In this document: one piece after another, positions 51,815 to 61,400 of the stretch
Layout: every line of letters begins with the position of its first letter
Position numbering within the stretch: position 1 is the stretch's first letter
NCBI RefSeq assembly: GCF_014205215.1
Contig: NZ_JACHNC010000001.1
Location: 6,444,501-6,508,500 of the forward strand
Reading direction: 5' to 3'
Length of the DNA stretch: 64,000 nt
From: Actinoplanes lobatus
Lineage (GTDB): Bacteria > Actinomycetota > Actinomycetes > Mycobacteriales > Micromonosporaceae
The notes under the pieces: model-generated
Databases searched by the model: none
Told to the model about the DNA's origin: nothing
The model's input: the letters and a program-made list of their open reading frames with translations, nothing else
Made by a program: the position numbers and the translations under genes

Positions 51815-52855
51815 TTGCGACGCGCCAAGCTGCCGATGATGCTGACAGCCTTGACCGCCGTATTCGCGGGTGGCACCGCTGTCGTGGCGCCGACTGCCGC
51901 TGTTGCGGCGCCGGCCAGCAAGTGTGTTACCGACGCCAACCTTGTCCCGTCCTGTGGCGTGTTGTGGGGTGGTGCGGCTGGTGGGTTCACCAGCAAGCCC
52001 CGCGACCTGGAGCACAAGAACTGGGAGAAGATGTCCGGGCGGACCGCGACGATCTTCCACACGTATCACAAGGGTGACGAGGAGTTCCCGACCAAGGCCG
52101 AGATCGCCATGACGCAGGATCCGGCGAACCCGCGGGTGCTGCTGCTGAACTGGAAGATCGCCTACGGCTCGTCGTGGGCGAAGGTCGCCAAGGGTGAGCA
52201 GGACGACCGGATCGACGCGTTCGCCAAGCGGATCAAGGCCTACGACAAGGACGTGTTCCTCGTGCTCAACCACGAGCCGGAGAACGACGTCAAGCCGAAG
52301 AAGGGCTCCGGCTGGGAGGCCAAGGACTTCAAGGCGATGTACCGGCACACCATCCAGCGGCTGGAGGCGCAGGGCGCCGACAACGTGGTGAACGTGATGG
52401 CGTACATGGGTAACGAGCGGTGGATGGCCCAGTCGTGGTGGAAGGACCTGTACCCGGGCGACGACGTCGTGGACTGGATCGGCCTGGACTCGTACGTGAG
52501 CGTGGAGAAGGGCTACTACCACTACGGCACGTTCGGTGATCTGCTGGACCGTAAGCCGAAGAACGGTGGCCCGGGTTTCTACGAGTGGGCGACGACCAAG
52601 CACCAGGGCAAGCCGATCATGGTCGCCGAGTGGGGCGGGTATCACCGGATCGGTAAGAAGACCGACAAGTCGGCGGTGTACAACAGTGTGCTGCCGCAGC
52701 TGAAGAAGCGTCCCGCGATCAAGGCGATCGTGCACTTCGACACGAAGGCCGATGACCAGGGCAACCGGGACATCAGCATCAACAGCACCCCGGCCAGCCT
52801 CGCCGCGTTCAAGAAGCTCGCCGCCAACCCGATCTTCAACGTCAAGCTGAGCTGA
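51815..52855 (+). CDS. Secreted GH26-like glycoside hydrolase
   Basis: 346 aa from TTG (GGGGGAG upstream). The signal peptide ends near AVAA-PAS. The fold pattern resembles GH26: 'CGVLWGGAAGGFTS', 'TIFHTYHKGDEEFPT', acid/base Glu154 in 'LVLNHEPEND', 'MAYMGNERWMAQSWWKDLYPGDDVVDWIGLDSY', and nucleophile Glu272 in 'IMVAEWGGYH'. Such enzymes cut beta-mannan or related glycans. No binding module is attached. Family placement rests on motifs only. Confidence 0.75.
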   Translation: MRRAKLPMMLTALTAVFAGGTAVVAPTAAVAAPASKCVTDANLVPSCGVLWGGAAGGFTSKPRDLEHKNWEKMSGRTATIFHTYHKGDEEFPTKAEIAMTQDPANPRVLLLNWKIAYGSSWAKVAKGEQDDRIDAFAKRIKAYDKDVFLVLNHEPENDVKPKKGSGWEAKDFKAMYRHTIQRLEAQGADNVVNVMAYMGNERWMAQSWWKDLYPGDDVVDWIGLDSYVSVEKGYYHYGTFGDLLDRKPKNGGPGFYEWATTKHQGKPIMVAEWGGYHRIGKKTDKSAVYNSVLPQLKKRPAIKAIVHFDTKADDQGNRDISINSTPASLAAFKKLAANPIFNVKLS

Positions 52856-52869
52856 CCTGACACACCACG

Positions 52870-52897
52870 AGCCGCCACCCCACCAGGGGTGGCGGCT
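52870..52897. terminator. Bidirectional terminator between convergent genes
   Basis: Perfect 11-bp stem GCCGCCACCCC / GGGGTGGCGGC with a 4-base loop, extended by A-T so that the complement ends in a short T stretch. It lies between the stops at 52855 (plus) and 52898 (minus). Confidence 0.85.
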
Positions 52898-53875
52898 TCA
52901 GTGTTCGACCAGCACGGACTTCACCTCGGTGGTGACGCGGGCGTCGTACCGGCCGGTGGCGGTGGCCCACCCGGTCTCGCGCAGCGTGACGCCGGCCTTG
53001 ACGTCGCGCCGGGCGGCGCCGTTGATGGTGGCCGACCCGGCGCCTTTGTCCAGACGTATCCGGATCGGGGCGCCCGCCTGGGTGCGAACGATCAGCTCAC
53101 CCAGCGTGCCGGTGACCGTCAGCGGGACGGTGCCTTTCGGCTTGGACAGGGTCAGCGCGCCGCGCGGGACGTCGCCGGCGAGCGCGAAGCCCGCGAGACC
53201 GCCGGCCCGCGCGTCCACGTCGAGTTCCCGCACCCCGTCGGTGACCTTGAGCGTCCAGGCGACCGTGGAGTTGAGCACCACTTCCGCGCCCGCCGTGACG
53301 ACCGCGCCGGGCGCCAGGGCGAGCAGCGACCCGTCGGCCGATTCGGTCAGCTGAGGTGCGACGTTCGGGTCGAGTGCGGCGACGGTGAACAGCGATTCAC
53401 CCAGCGCCGCCGTGCGGATGCGCAGGCTGGTCGCCGCGCCGGTGATCTCCAGCCGCCGCTGCTTGACCGCGCCGAGCGGGGCGGTCAGCGGCACCGGCGC
53501 CGGGATCGCATCGGAAGGGACGGGCTGCGCGGTCGCCGCCGCGCGCGGCGAGGGCTGCTGGTAGGCCTCGGTCTGGCCGAGAATCACCCCCACGGTCAAC
53601 GACACGAGTACGGCCGTGAACCCCAGCAACCGCCACGGCCTGCGGACCTGCTCATAGATGAGCACGACCCGCCCCACGTCCGGTGGTGGCCGGCGGCCCC
53701 GCACGGTGGGGGCGGCCGGCGCGTCGGCGAGGGAGACCGGCCGTCCCGGAAGGGGAATGGTGGGCCGGCCGGCCGCCGGAACGCTGGACGGGTCGCCGGT
53801 GAAGACCCGCTGACGGAACTCGGGGACGGCGACCTCCGCAGACGCATCGCGACGACGGTCGGACTGGTCAACCAC
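52898..53875 (-). CDS. Single-pass membrane protein with extracellular beta-rich domain
   Basis: 325 aa, no family recognised. Cytoplasmic N-terminal part of about 80 residues (charged, then Pro-rich, with 'PEFRQRVFTGDPSSVPAAGRP'), one helix (LLGFTAVLVSLTVGVILG), a Pro/Ala linker, then about 190 residues of short beta-strand-like segments ('LEITGAATSLRIRTA', 'GAEVVLNSTVAWTLKVTDGVRELDVDARAGGLAG', 'LTVTGTLGELIVRTQAGAPIRIRLDKGAGSATING'). The repeating strands resemble a DUF4097-type adhesin beta-helix, but this is a guess. GTG start. Confidence 0.65.
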   Translation of the reverse strand: MVDQSDRRRDASAEVAVPEFRQRVFTGDPSSVPAAGRPTIPLPGRPVSLADAPAAPTVRGRRPPPDVGRVVLIYEQVRRPWRLLGFTAVLVSLTVGVILGQTEAYQQPSPRAAATAQPVPSDAIPAPVPLTAPLGAVKQRRLEITGAATSLRIRTAALGESLFTVAALDPNVAPQLTESADGSLLALAPGAVVTAGAEVVLNSTVAWTLKVTDGVRELDVDARAGGLAGFALAGDVPRGALTLSKPKGTVPLTVTGTLGELIVRTQAGAPIRIRLDKGAGSATINGAARRDVKAGVTLRETGWATATGRYDARVTTEVKSVLVEH

Positions 53876-54031
53876 CCGGCACCTCCGCTCACGGGGACAC
53901 CTGCCCCGCCGCTACGGAATACGGTAGGCGAAGCGGTATCGGATCGATGAAGATCGTCGATTTCTGAAAGACGCGGTGTCGCCGACCGGCGTTGGCTAGG
54001 GTCGGTTTACCCCGCTCGGAGGAGGTTCGCC

Positions 54032-56677
54032 GTGCCCGCGGAGTCCCGGTTCGTGCTCGACTTCGCCGACATCGACGCCGGCATGCTGCCCGAGGTCGGT
54101 GGCAAGGCGGCCAACCTGGGGAAACTCGCCCGTGCCGGGTTGCCGGTGCCGCCGGGCGTCTGCGTGACGACCGACGCCTATCGGCAGGCGGCCGATGCGG
54201 CGCCCGGCCTGGCCGGGATCATCGAGGAGCTGACCGCCACCGCCCCCGACGACCTGCCACGGCTGACCGAGTTGGCCGGCCGGGCCCGTGAGGTGCTGCT
54301 CGCGGCACCCCTGCCGGCCGAGGTCGCCGCGGCCGTCGCCGACGGGTACCGCGGCATGGACGCGGTCGCGGTGCGTTCCTCGGCCACCGCCGAGGACCTT
54401 CCGTTCGCCAGCTTCGCCGGCCAGCAGGACACCTACCTCAACGTCGTCGGCGAGACCGCGGTGCTCGACGCCGTACACCGTTGTTGGGCTTCGTTGTGGA
54501 CCGACCGGGCCGTCACCTACCGCGCCGCGAACGGCATCGACCACGGTGCCGTCCGGCTCGCCGTGGTGATCCAGCGGATGGTCCAGTCGGCGGTCGCCGG
54601 CGTGCTGTTCACCGCCAACCCGGTCACCGGCCGCCGCCGGGAGGCGGTCATCGACGCCAGCCCGGGCCTGGGCGAATCGGTGGTGTCCGGCACGGTCAAC
54701 CCCGACCACTTCGTGGTCGACACCGCCACCGGCAGGATCCGCGACTGCCGGCTCGGCGACAAGAAGACTTCGATCAGAGGGGTACGGGGAGGAGGCGTCG
54801 AGCATGTCACCACACCCGGCGACACCGGTCGCGCCTGCCTGACCGATGCACAGGTACGGGCGGTCGCGGTCCTCGGAGCCCGGGTCGAGGCGAGCTACGA
54901 CGGCCCGCAGGACATCGAGTGGGCCATCGACCCGGAGGGCACGCTGTGGCTGACCCAGGCCCGGCCGATCACCACCCTCTACCCGCTGCCCGCCGCCCGG
55001 GACGGCCTGCGCGCCTACCTGTGCGTCACTCTCGCCCAGGGCCTGATCCGGCCGATCACCCCGCTCGGGCTGGCCACGTTCCGGCTGTTCAGCAGCAGTG
55101 TCGCGGAGCTGTTCGGCCGCCCGCTGGCCGACCCGGTCGCCGGTGCGGCCGCGGGCGCCCAGGCCGGCCTGCGCATGTTCGTCGACCTGACCGGCGTCCT
55201 GCGCAGCCCGGCCGGCCGGATGATCGTGCCACGGCTGTTCGACGTGATGGAGGCGCGCGCCGCCGTGGTGATGCGGTCCCTGTTCGACCGGCCCGAGTTC
55301 GCGCTCACCAGGCGTTCCGTGCTGCCGTTCGTCGCCCGGCTCGCGGACGTCGCCGTCCGGCACCGGCTGCCCCTGCACGCCGTACGCGCGCTGCGAAACC
55401 CGCAGCGGGTCCGCCGTGACCTCGACGCCCTGGCCGACCGCGCCCGCCGCCGCCTCGACCTGCCCGCCGGCACCACCGCCGCCACCCGGCTCGACCAGGC
55501 CGAACAGGTCCTCGTCCACGAGGGCTTCACCGCCGTCATGCCGATCGCCGCACCGGCCGCGCTCGCCGGGTTCGGCATGCTCGCGCTCGCCGGCCGACTG
55601 GTGCCCGACCTGGCGCCGGGCGAGTTGCAGACCGTGCTGCGCGGCCTGCCGAACAACGTCACCACCGAGATGGACCTGGCCCTGTGGCACCTGGCCGGCC
55701 GGATCCGCGGCGCCGGCGAGACCCTCGGCGCGGATTCCGGCACGCTGGCCGGCCACTACCACGCCGGCACGCTGCCGCCGGTCGCGCAGCAGGGCCTGGC
55801 CGACTTCCTCGACCGGTACGGCCACCGGGCGGTCGCCGAGATCGACCTCGGTCTGCCGCGCTGGTCCGAGGATCCCCGGCATGTGCTCGGTGTGCTTCTC
55901 AACTACCAGCGTCTCGACGATCCGGCCGCCGCCCCGGACGCGGTGTTCGCGGCCGCGGCCCGCGAGGCCGAGGAGACGATCGCGACCCTGACCGGCCGCG
56001 CCCGTGGCGGGCTGCGCCGCCGTGCCGTCCGGTTCGCGCTGGACCGGGCCCGGGCCCTGGCCGGGCTGCGGGAGTTCCCGAAGTACTACTTCGTCGTCGT
56101 GCTCGCCGCGGCACGCCGGCAGTACGCCGCGGTCGGCGCCGAACTGGCCGCCGCCGGCCGGATCGACACCGCCGACGACGTCTTCTTCCTCGACCTGCCG
56201 GAGATCCGCGCCGCGCTCGCCGGCCGCGACCAGCACGCCGTGGTCGCCGCCCGCCGCGCCGAATACGACCGGGAGATGCGCCGCCGGCAGATTCCGCGGG
56301 TGCTGCTGTCCGACGGCACCGAACCGGAACGCGAACTACCCCGCCCGGCCGCCCCGGACGGCGCGCTGGCTGGAACCCCGGCCTCGGCAGGTACGGTCAC
56401 CGGCCCGGCCCGGGTGATCCTCGACCCGGTCGGCGCCCACCTCGAACCCGGCGAGATCCTGATCGCGCCGTCCACCGACCCCGGCTGGACGCCGCTGTTC
56501 CTCACGGCCGGTGGCCTGGTCATGGAGATGGGCGGCGCCAACTCGCACGGCGCCGTGGTGGCCCGCGAATACGGCATCCCGGCCGTCGTCGGCGTCCCCG
56601 ACGCCACCACACTCCTGCACACCGGCCGGCAGATCACCGTCGACGGCGCCACCGGCCTGATCACCCGCGCCGGCTGA
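54032..56677 (+). CDS. PEP synthase / rifampin phosphotransferase-like enzyme
   Basis: 881 aa from GTG with GGAGGAGG upstream. N-terminal ATP-grasp half (about 1-310): 'VGGKAANLGKLARAGLPVPPGVCVTTDAY', 'AVRSSATAEDLPFASFAGQQDTYLNV', 'GVLFTANPVTGRR', 'DIEWAID..GTLWLTQARPI'. A helical middle part of about 430 residues follows, then the swivelling phospho-His domain with His839 in 'GGANSHGAVVAREYGIPAVVGVP'. The C-terminal PEP/pyruvate-binding TIM barrel of true PEP synthases is absent. That domain set and length match rifampin phosphotransferase and its housekeeping relatives. Rifampin as substrate is not proven. Confidence 0.85.
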   Translation: MPAESRFVLDFADIDAGMLPEVGGKAANLGKLARAGLPVPPGVCVTTDAYRQAADAAPGLAGIIEELTATAPDDLPRLTELAGRAREVLLAAPLPAEVAAAVADGYRGMDAVAVRSSATAEDLPFASFAGQQDTYLNVVGETAVLDAVHRCWASLWTDRAVTYRAANGIDHGAVRLAVVIQRMVQSAVAGVLFTANPVTGRRREAVIDASPGLGESVVSGTVNPDHFVVDTATGRIRDCRLGDKKTSIRGVRGGGVEHVTTPGDTGRACLTDAQVRAVAVLGARVEASYDGPQDIEWAIDPEGTLWLTQARPITTLYPLPAARDGLRAYLCVTLAQGLIRPITPLGLATFRLFSSSVAELFGRPLADPVAGAAAGAQAGLRMFVDLTGVLRSPAGRMIVPRLFDVMEARAAVVMRSLFDRPEFALTRRSVLPFVARLADVAVRHRLPLHAVRALRNPQRVRRDLDALADRARRRLDLPAGTTAATRLDQAEQVLVHEGFTAVMPIAAPAALAGFGMLALAGRLVPDLAPGELQTVLRGLPNNVTTEMDLALWHLAGRIRGAGETLGADSGTLAGHYHAGTLPPVAQQGLADFLDRYGHRAVAEIDLGLPRWSEDPRHVLGVLLNYQRLDDPAAAPDAVFAAAAREAEETIATLTGRARGGLRRRAVRFALDRARALAGLREFPKYYFVVVLAAARRQYAAVGAELAAAGRIDTADDVFFLDLPEIRAALAGRDQHAVVAARRAEYDREMRRRQIPRVLLSDGTEPERELPRPAAPDGALAGTPASAGTVTGPARVILDPVGAHLEPGEILIAPSTDPGWTPLFLTAGGLVMEMGGANSHGAVVAREYGIPAVVGVPDATTLLHTGRQITVDGATGLITRAG

Positions 56678-56726
56678 CCACCAACCTCATCGTGGGCCCG
56701 TCCCGTATCGAACGAGTGTCTGCTGT

Positions 56727-56753
56727 GGACGACAATCGGCGGGGTTGTCGTCC
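56727..56753 (+). terminator. Probable terminator after the phosphotransferase gene
   Basis: 9-bp stem GGACGACAA / TTGTCGTCC with a 9-base GC loop, 50 bases past the stop codon. Confidence 0.5.
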
Positions 56754-56891
56754 TGTTCCCCATGCGCTCCGAGCGACCACCGGAACAGGCCCGATCGGGC
56801 CATCCCTGACGTCGGGAACGCGGTTACATTCGGGCGACGCGTGTCACGAAGATTCGTGGAGATCAATCTGATCATCTCGTTCGGGGGAACC

Positions 56892-58364
56892 ATGCGCATC
56901 AACTCTCGTAAGGGGGTCTACGGCGTCGTATCGGTCGCCGCGACCCTGGCCCTACTCGTCGCCCAGCAGGCGCCGGCCGCCGCCACCCCACCCGATGACC
57001 TGTTCGCCAAGATCCTGGTCAAACAGGTCACCGGAGCACACGCCAAGCAACACCTCGACGCTCTGCAGAAGATCGCCGACGCCAACGGCGGCAACCGCGC
57101 GGCCGGGACGCCCGGCTACACCGCATCCCGCGACTACGTCGCCAACAAGCTGCGCAAAGCCGGCTACAAGGTCACGCTCGACCCGATCAACTTCGTCGAG
57201 TCGTGGACGGAGAACAGCCCGCCCACGCTGAACCAGACCGCACCGAACAGCAAGACCTACGTCCCCAACGAGGACTTCCACACCTTCCAGCCCTCGCCCG
57301 CCGGCGACGTGACAGCGCAGGTCCAGGGCGTCGACCTCACCCTGCCGCCGACACCGACACCGACCTCCAACAGCGGATGCGAGACCGCCGACTTCAACGG
57401 CTTCGTGGCCGGCCGGATCGCGCTCATCCAGCGCGGCACGTGCGCGTTCGCCACCAAGATCCGCAACGCCGGGTTCGCCGGCGCCTCCGGGATCATCATC
57501 TTCAACGAGGGGCAGCCCGGGCGTACCGACGCCTTCCCGCTCGACATCGGGGAGTGGCGGGCCGGGATCCCGATGGTGTTCGCCGACTTCGCCGTCGGCA
57601 ACGAACTCGCCGCCAACCCCGGGACCACCGTCCAGCTCAAGGTCGACTCCACCCTGACGCTCGGCACCAACCACAACGTGATCGCCGAGACCCGGACCGG
57701 CAACCCGAAGAACGTCGTGATGGTCGGCGCCCACCTCGACAGCGTGGAAGTCGGCCCCGGCATCAACGACAACGGCTCGGGCAGCGCCGCGATCCTGGAG
57801 ACCGCCCTCCAGCTGAAGCACTTCCCGGTCAAGAACAAGGTCCGCTTCGCGTTCTGGGCGGCCGAGGAGATCGGGCTGCTGGGCTCCGACCAGTACGTCG
57901 AGGGCCTGTCCACCGCCGAGCGGGACAAGATCAAGCTGTACCTCAACTTCGACATGGTGGCCTCACCCAACTACGCCTACAAGCTGTACGACGGCGACAA
58001 CTCCGACGCGGTGGGCTCGCCGGCCGGACCGCCCGGATCCGCGCAGATCGAGAAGCAGCTCGAAGCCTTCTACGACTCCCGCGGACTCGGCCACGTCGGC
58101 ACCGACTTCGACGGCCGCTCCGACTACGGCCCGTTCATCGCGGTGGGCATTCCCGCGGGCGGCATCTTCACCGGCGCCGAAGGCATCAAGACGCCGGAGG
58201 AGGCGACCCTGTTCGGCGGCACCGCCGGCGTCGCCTACGACATCTGCTACCACCAGGCCTGCGACAACACCGGCAACATCAACCTGACGGCGCTCGACGT
58301 CAACGCCGACGCCATCGCCGACTCGACGGCCAGATTCGCCTTCAACACCACCGCCATCCCCTGA
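56892..58364 (+). CDS. Secreted M28 family aminopeptidase with PA domain
   Basis: 490 aa with signal peptide (cleavage near AAA-TPP). A protease-associated domain is inserted ('CETADFNGFVAGRIALIQRGTCAFATKIRNAGFAGASGIIIFNEG'). The M28 zinc site is complete: His/Asp in 'VMVGAHLDSV', bridging Asp in 'PGINDNGSGSAAILE', Glu pair in 'FWAAEEIGLLGSDQYV', Asp in 'YLNFDMV' and His in 'CYHQACD'. 'RSDYGPFIAVGIPAGGIFTGAEG' is typical of Streptomyces griseus-type aminopeptidases. It removes N-terminal residues from peptides outside the cell. Confidence 0.93.
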   Translation: MRINSRKGVYGVVSVAATLALLVAQQAPAAATPPDDLFAKILVKQVTGAHAKQHLDALQKIADANGGNRAAGTPGYTASRDYVANKLRKAGYKVTLDPINFVESWTENSPPTLNQTAPNSKTYVPNEDFHTFQPSPAGDVTAQVQGVDLTLPPTPTPTSNSGCETADFNGFVAGRIALIQRGTCAFATKIRNAGFAGASGIIIFNEGQPGRTDAFPLDIGEWRAGIPMVFADFAVGNELAANPGTTVQLKVDSTLTLGTNHNVIAETRTGNPKNVVMVGAHLDSVEVGPGINDNGSGSAAILETALQLKHFPVKNKVRFAFWAAEEIGLLGSDQYVEGLSTAERDKIKLYLNFDMVASPNYAYKLYDGDNSDAVGSPAGPPGSAQIEKQLEAFYDSRGLGHVGTDFDGRSDYGPFIAVGIPAGGIFTGAEGIKTPEEATLFGGTAGVAYDICYHQACDNTGNINLTALDVNADAIADSTARFAFNTTAIP

Positions 58365-58370
58365 GCCGAC

Positions 58371-58405
58371 CCTCCGGTGGTGAAGCGGCGCTTCACCACC
58401 GGAGG
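58371..58405. promoter_or_regulatory. 35-base perfect inverted repeat between the peptidase and toxin genes
   Basis: A 16-bp perfect stem (58371-58386 with 58390-58405) around a 3-base loop. It starts 7 bases after the peptidase stop and ends 29 bases before the toxin-like gene. It can act as the peptidase terminator, but leaves little room for a toxin promoter, so it may also be an attenuator or operator. Confidence 0.75.
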
Positions 58406-58434
58406 CCACAGCCGGATTCTCGATGGAGGCCTCC

Positions 58435-61400
58435 GTGAACTCCGAGAGCTCGTCCCGATCGGTCTACTCCCCGGCGGCCTACCTGGCGGAGCTGCTGAAA
58501 CTGGCGGGTCCCGGGCCGGAGCTGACCGGGCGGCGGCCCGACCTGGCCGGTCTTCCATCGTTCGAGGACGGCTACGCCGAAGTTCCCCACCTGGACATCG
58601 TCAACGAGATCCTGGCGCGCGAGATCGAGCGCGGCGGCGCCGAGCTGCCGTCCTCGGTACGGCACGAGCGGATCCGCGCCTACCTGCGGCACCTGGGCGT
58701 CGAACCGGCCGAGCTGTACCGGCTGTACGCCGCGCCCGCCGACCCCGATGTGGTGGCCCGCGAGTCCCTGGGCCTCACCGCGGACGACGTGGCGACGGCG
58801 ACCACGCCACTCGACCTGGCCCGCCGGCTCGAACTGTCCTCCACCGACGTGGACCTGGCGTTACGGACCCTCTGCGACGGGGTGCTCGACCGGCGGGCGA
58901 TACGCGTCCTTGCGGTTGTCGAGCGCTTGCACCGTACCCTCGCATTGTCTTTTGACGTTGTGGTCGGTCTGGTGGGACCGGTCGACGTGCTTCCGGCACT
59001 CGTGCCGGCCGATGCCGGCCGGCTGCGGGTGGCAGCCGCGCTGCACACCGACGAGAAATCGCTGACCACGATCGTCCGGCGGTACCGTGGCCGGATCCCC
59101 GGGACCGGCCCGTTCGACCCGGGCGCCGACCCGAACCGGATGCTCCGCCTGCTGCACCGGATCACCCGGCTGGCGGCGGCGCTCAGCCTCTCCGTGGGCG
59201 AGCTGCTGGACATCGTGGAGGCGGTGCGGCTCGACCCGGCCCTTGCCCTGCCCATCCTGATCGACACCGAGGTGACCGGCGGAGACCCTTACCAGATCCT
59301 CGACCAGGGTGACCCGGACTCGGCGCTCTGGCTGGTGCAGACGCTCGTCGCGCTGGCCGGCTGGCTGCGGTCGGCGAAGCTGACCGGAACCGTGCTGCGC
59401 GACATCATCGGCGGCGCCCGGCCGGCGGGCCTGGCCGCGCTCCGCGCCCGCCTCGACGGGTCGACCCCGGATGTGCTCGCGATCTTGCGGGAGGAGTTCG
59501 GGACGCCGGCGATCGAGGCGATCTGCGTGGCCGTCGCCGGCAGCCTGACCGGCGCGGTGCGGGTGCTGACCGGGCCGGCCGGGGCCGCCGAGCTGGCGGC
59601 CCGCCGGATCCGCGGGTTCGCCCGGTTCGCCACCCTGCTCGGCCTGAGCCCGGCGGAGGTCACGGCCGCGTTCCGGGACCGGGACCTGGCCGCCAAGTTC
59701 GGTGAGCCGCTGGAGCTGCCGCCCGGCGTGGACCGCATCGACGCGCTGCTGGAACGCGCGGACGGCACGGTTCACCTGTTCCACGGCCGCGCCTTCTGGA
59801 CGTATGCGGCCGGCTCCCGGGAGCTCACCGCCGGCCCGGCGGCGATCGACGCGTTGTCCGTGCGGTTCGCGCGGCTCGCCGCGGTCGATGCGGCGTTCGT
59901 CGACGCGGCCGGCACCGAATGGATCGTCGGCCGCGACACCGACGGCAGGTCGCAGAGCTTCACCCGCCAGGGCGGGCAGCCGGAGTTCCTGCCCCGGCCG
60001 CAGACCTGGGGCGTGGTCCGCAACTCCTTCGCCGATCCGGCCCACATCGATGCCGCGTTCACCGACGAGCAGGGCCACACCTACCTGTTCGCCGGGGATC
60101 AGTACGTGCGCTACTCCACCGCCGACCACACGACCGTCGACGAGGGCTACCCGCGCCTGATCGCCGACGACTGGGCCGGCCTGGAACGCGTCGACCAAGC
60201 CTTCGTGCTGGACGGCCAGACCTACCTGTTGTCCGGCGACCGCGTGCTGTCGCCCGGAACCGGGGAACACCCCCTCGCCGAGACCTGGCCACAGGTGACG
60301 AACGCGCTCGCCGGCACGGGCCGGGTGGACGCCGGGTACGCCGACGGCCCGGCGATGCTGTTCTTCGCCGGCAACCAGGTGTTCCGCCACTCCGACAGCA
60401 TCGAGAACGACGGTGTACGGGTGGACGAAGGCTTTCCGCGCCGCATCGCGTCGGTCTTCGCCGACCTGCCCGCGGCATTCGCGGACGGCGTGCAGGCCGC
60501 CTTCCGTGACGCGAACGGGACCGTCCACCTGTTCCAGGACGGCAGCACCGTGGCGCTGGGCCCGGACGGCGCATCGGTGGCGCCGACCGCGGAGCGCTGG
60601 GGCCGGCTCGCTCCGGCGCTGCCCAGCGGCACGGTCGACGCCGTCCTGGCCGGCCGGGACGGGCACACCTACCTGTTCAGCGGCACCCACTACCTGCGCT
60701 ACACCGGCGCCGACTACACGACCGTCGACGAGGGCTACCCGCGCCTGATCGCCGACGACTGGTCCGGCCTGGAACGTGTCGACCACGCCTTCGTGCTGGA
60801 CGGCCAGACCCACCTGTTCGGCGGCGGCCGGATGCTGCGCTACTCGGCCGCCGACTACACCATCCCGGACGCCGGCTACCCGCAGCCGGCGCCGGAGAAC
60901 TGGTGGCGGCTGCCGGAGCGGCTGTTCGCATCGTTGGGGCGGGTGGACACCGTGTTCATCACCCGGGACGGGCGCATCCACCTGTTCTCCGGCGGCGAGT
61001 TCGTGACCTCCGACGCCCGGCGCCGCCGCTGGTCACCACCGCAGACGCTCAAGGAACAATGGGACAGCCTGCCGTTCGACCGGGTGGACGCGGCCTTCAC
61101 CGGCGCCGACGACCGGACGTACGTGTTCAGCGGCACCCACTACGCGCGCTACTCCGACCCCGCCGTCACCCGGATCGACGACCAGTATCCCGCGATGATC
61201 GACCAGTTCTGGGGCAGGCTGGTCAGCCCGATCGCCCGGACCGGCCGGGTCGACGCGGCCCTGGTCGCCGGCGAGCACACCTACCTGTTCTCCGGCGACC
61301 GGTACGTCCGCTGGACCGGCACCGACCCCGGCTACCCCCGCCGGCTGGCGCAGCTCTCCTCCGAGCCCGCGTTCGCCGGCCTGACCGTGACGCTGACCAG

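Noticed and set aside
53876..54031. Rifampin-associated element before the phosphotransferase
   Set aside because: No palindrome of that type could be found in the 155 bases upstream.
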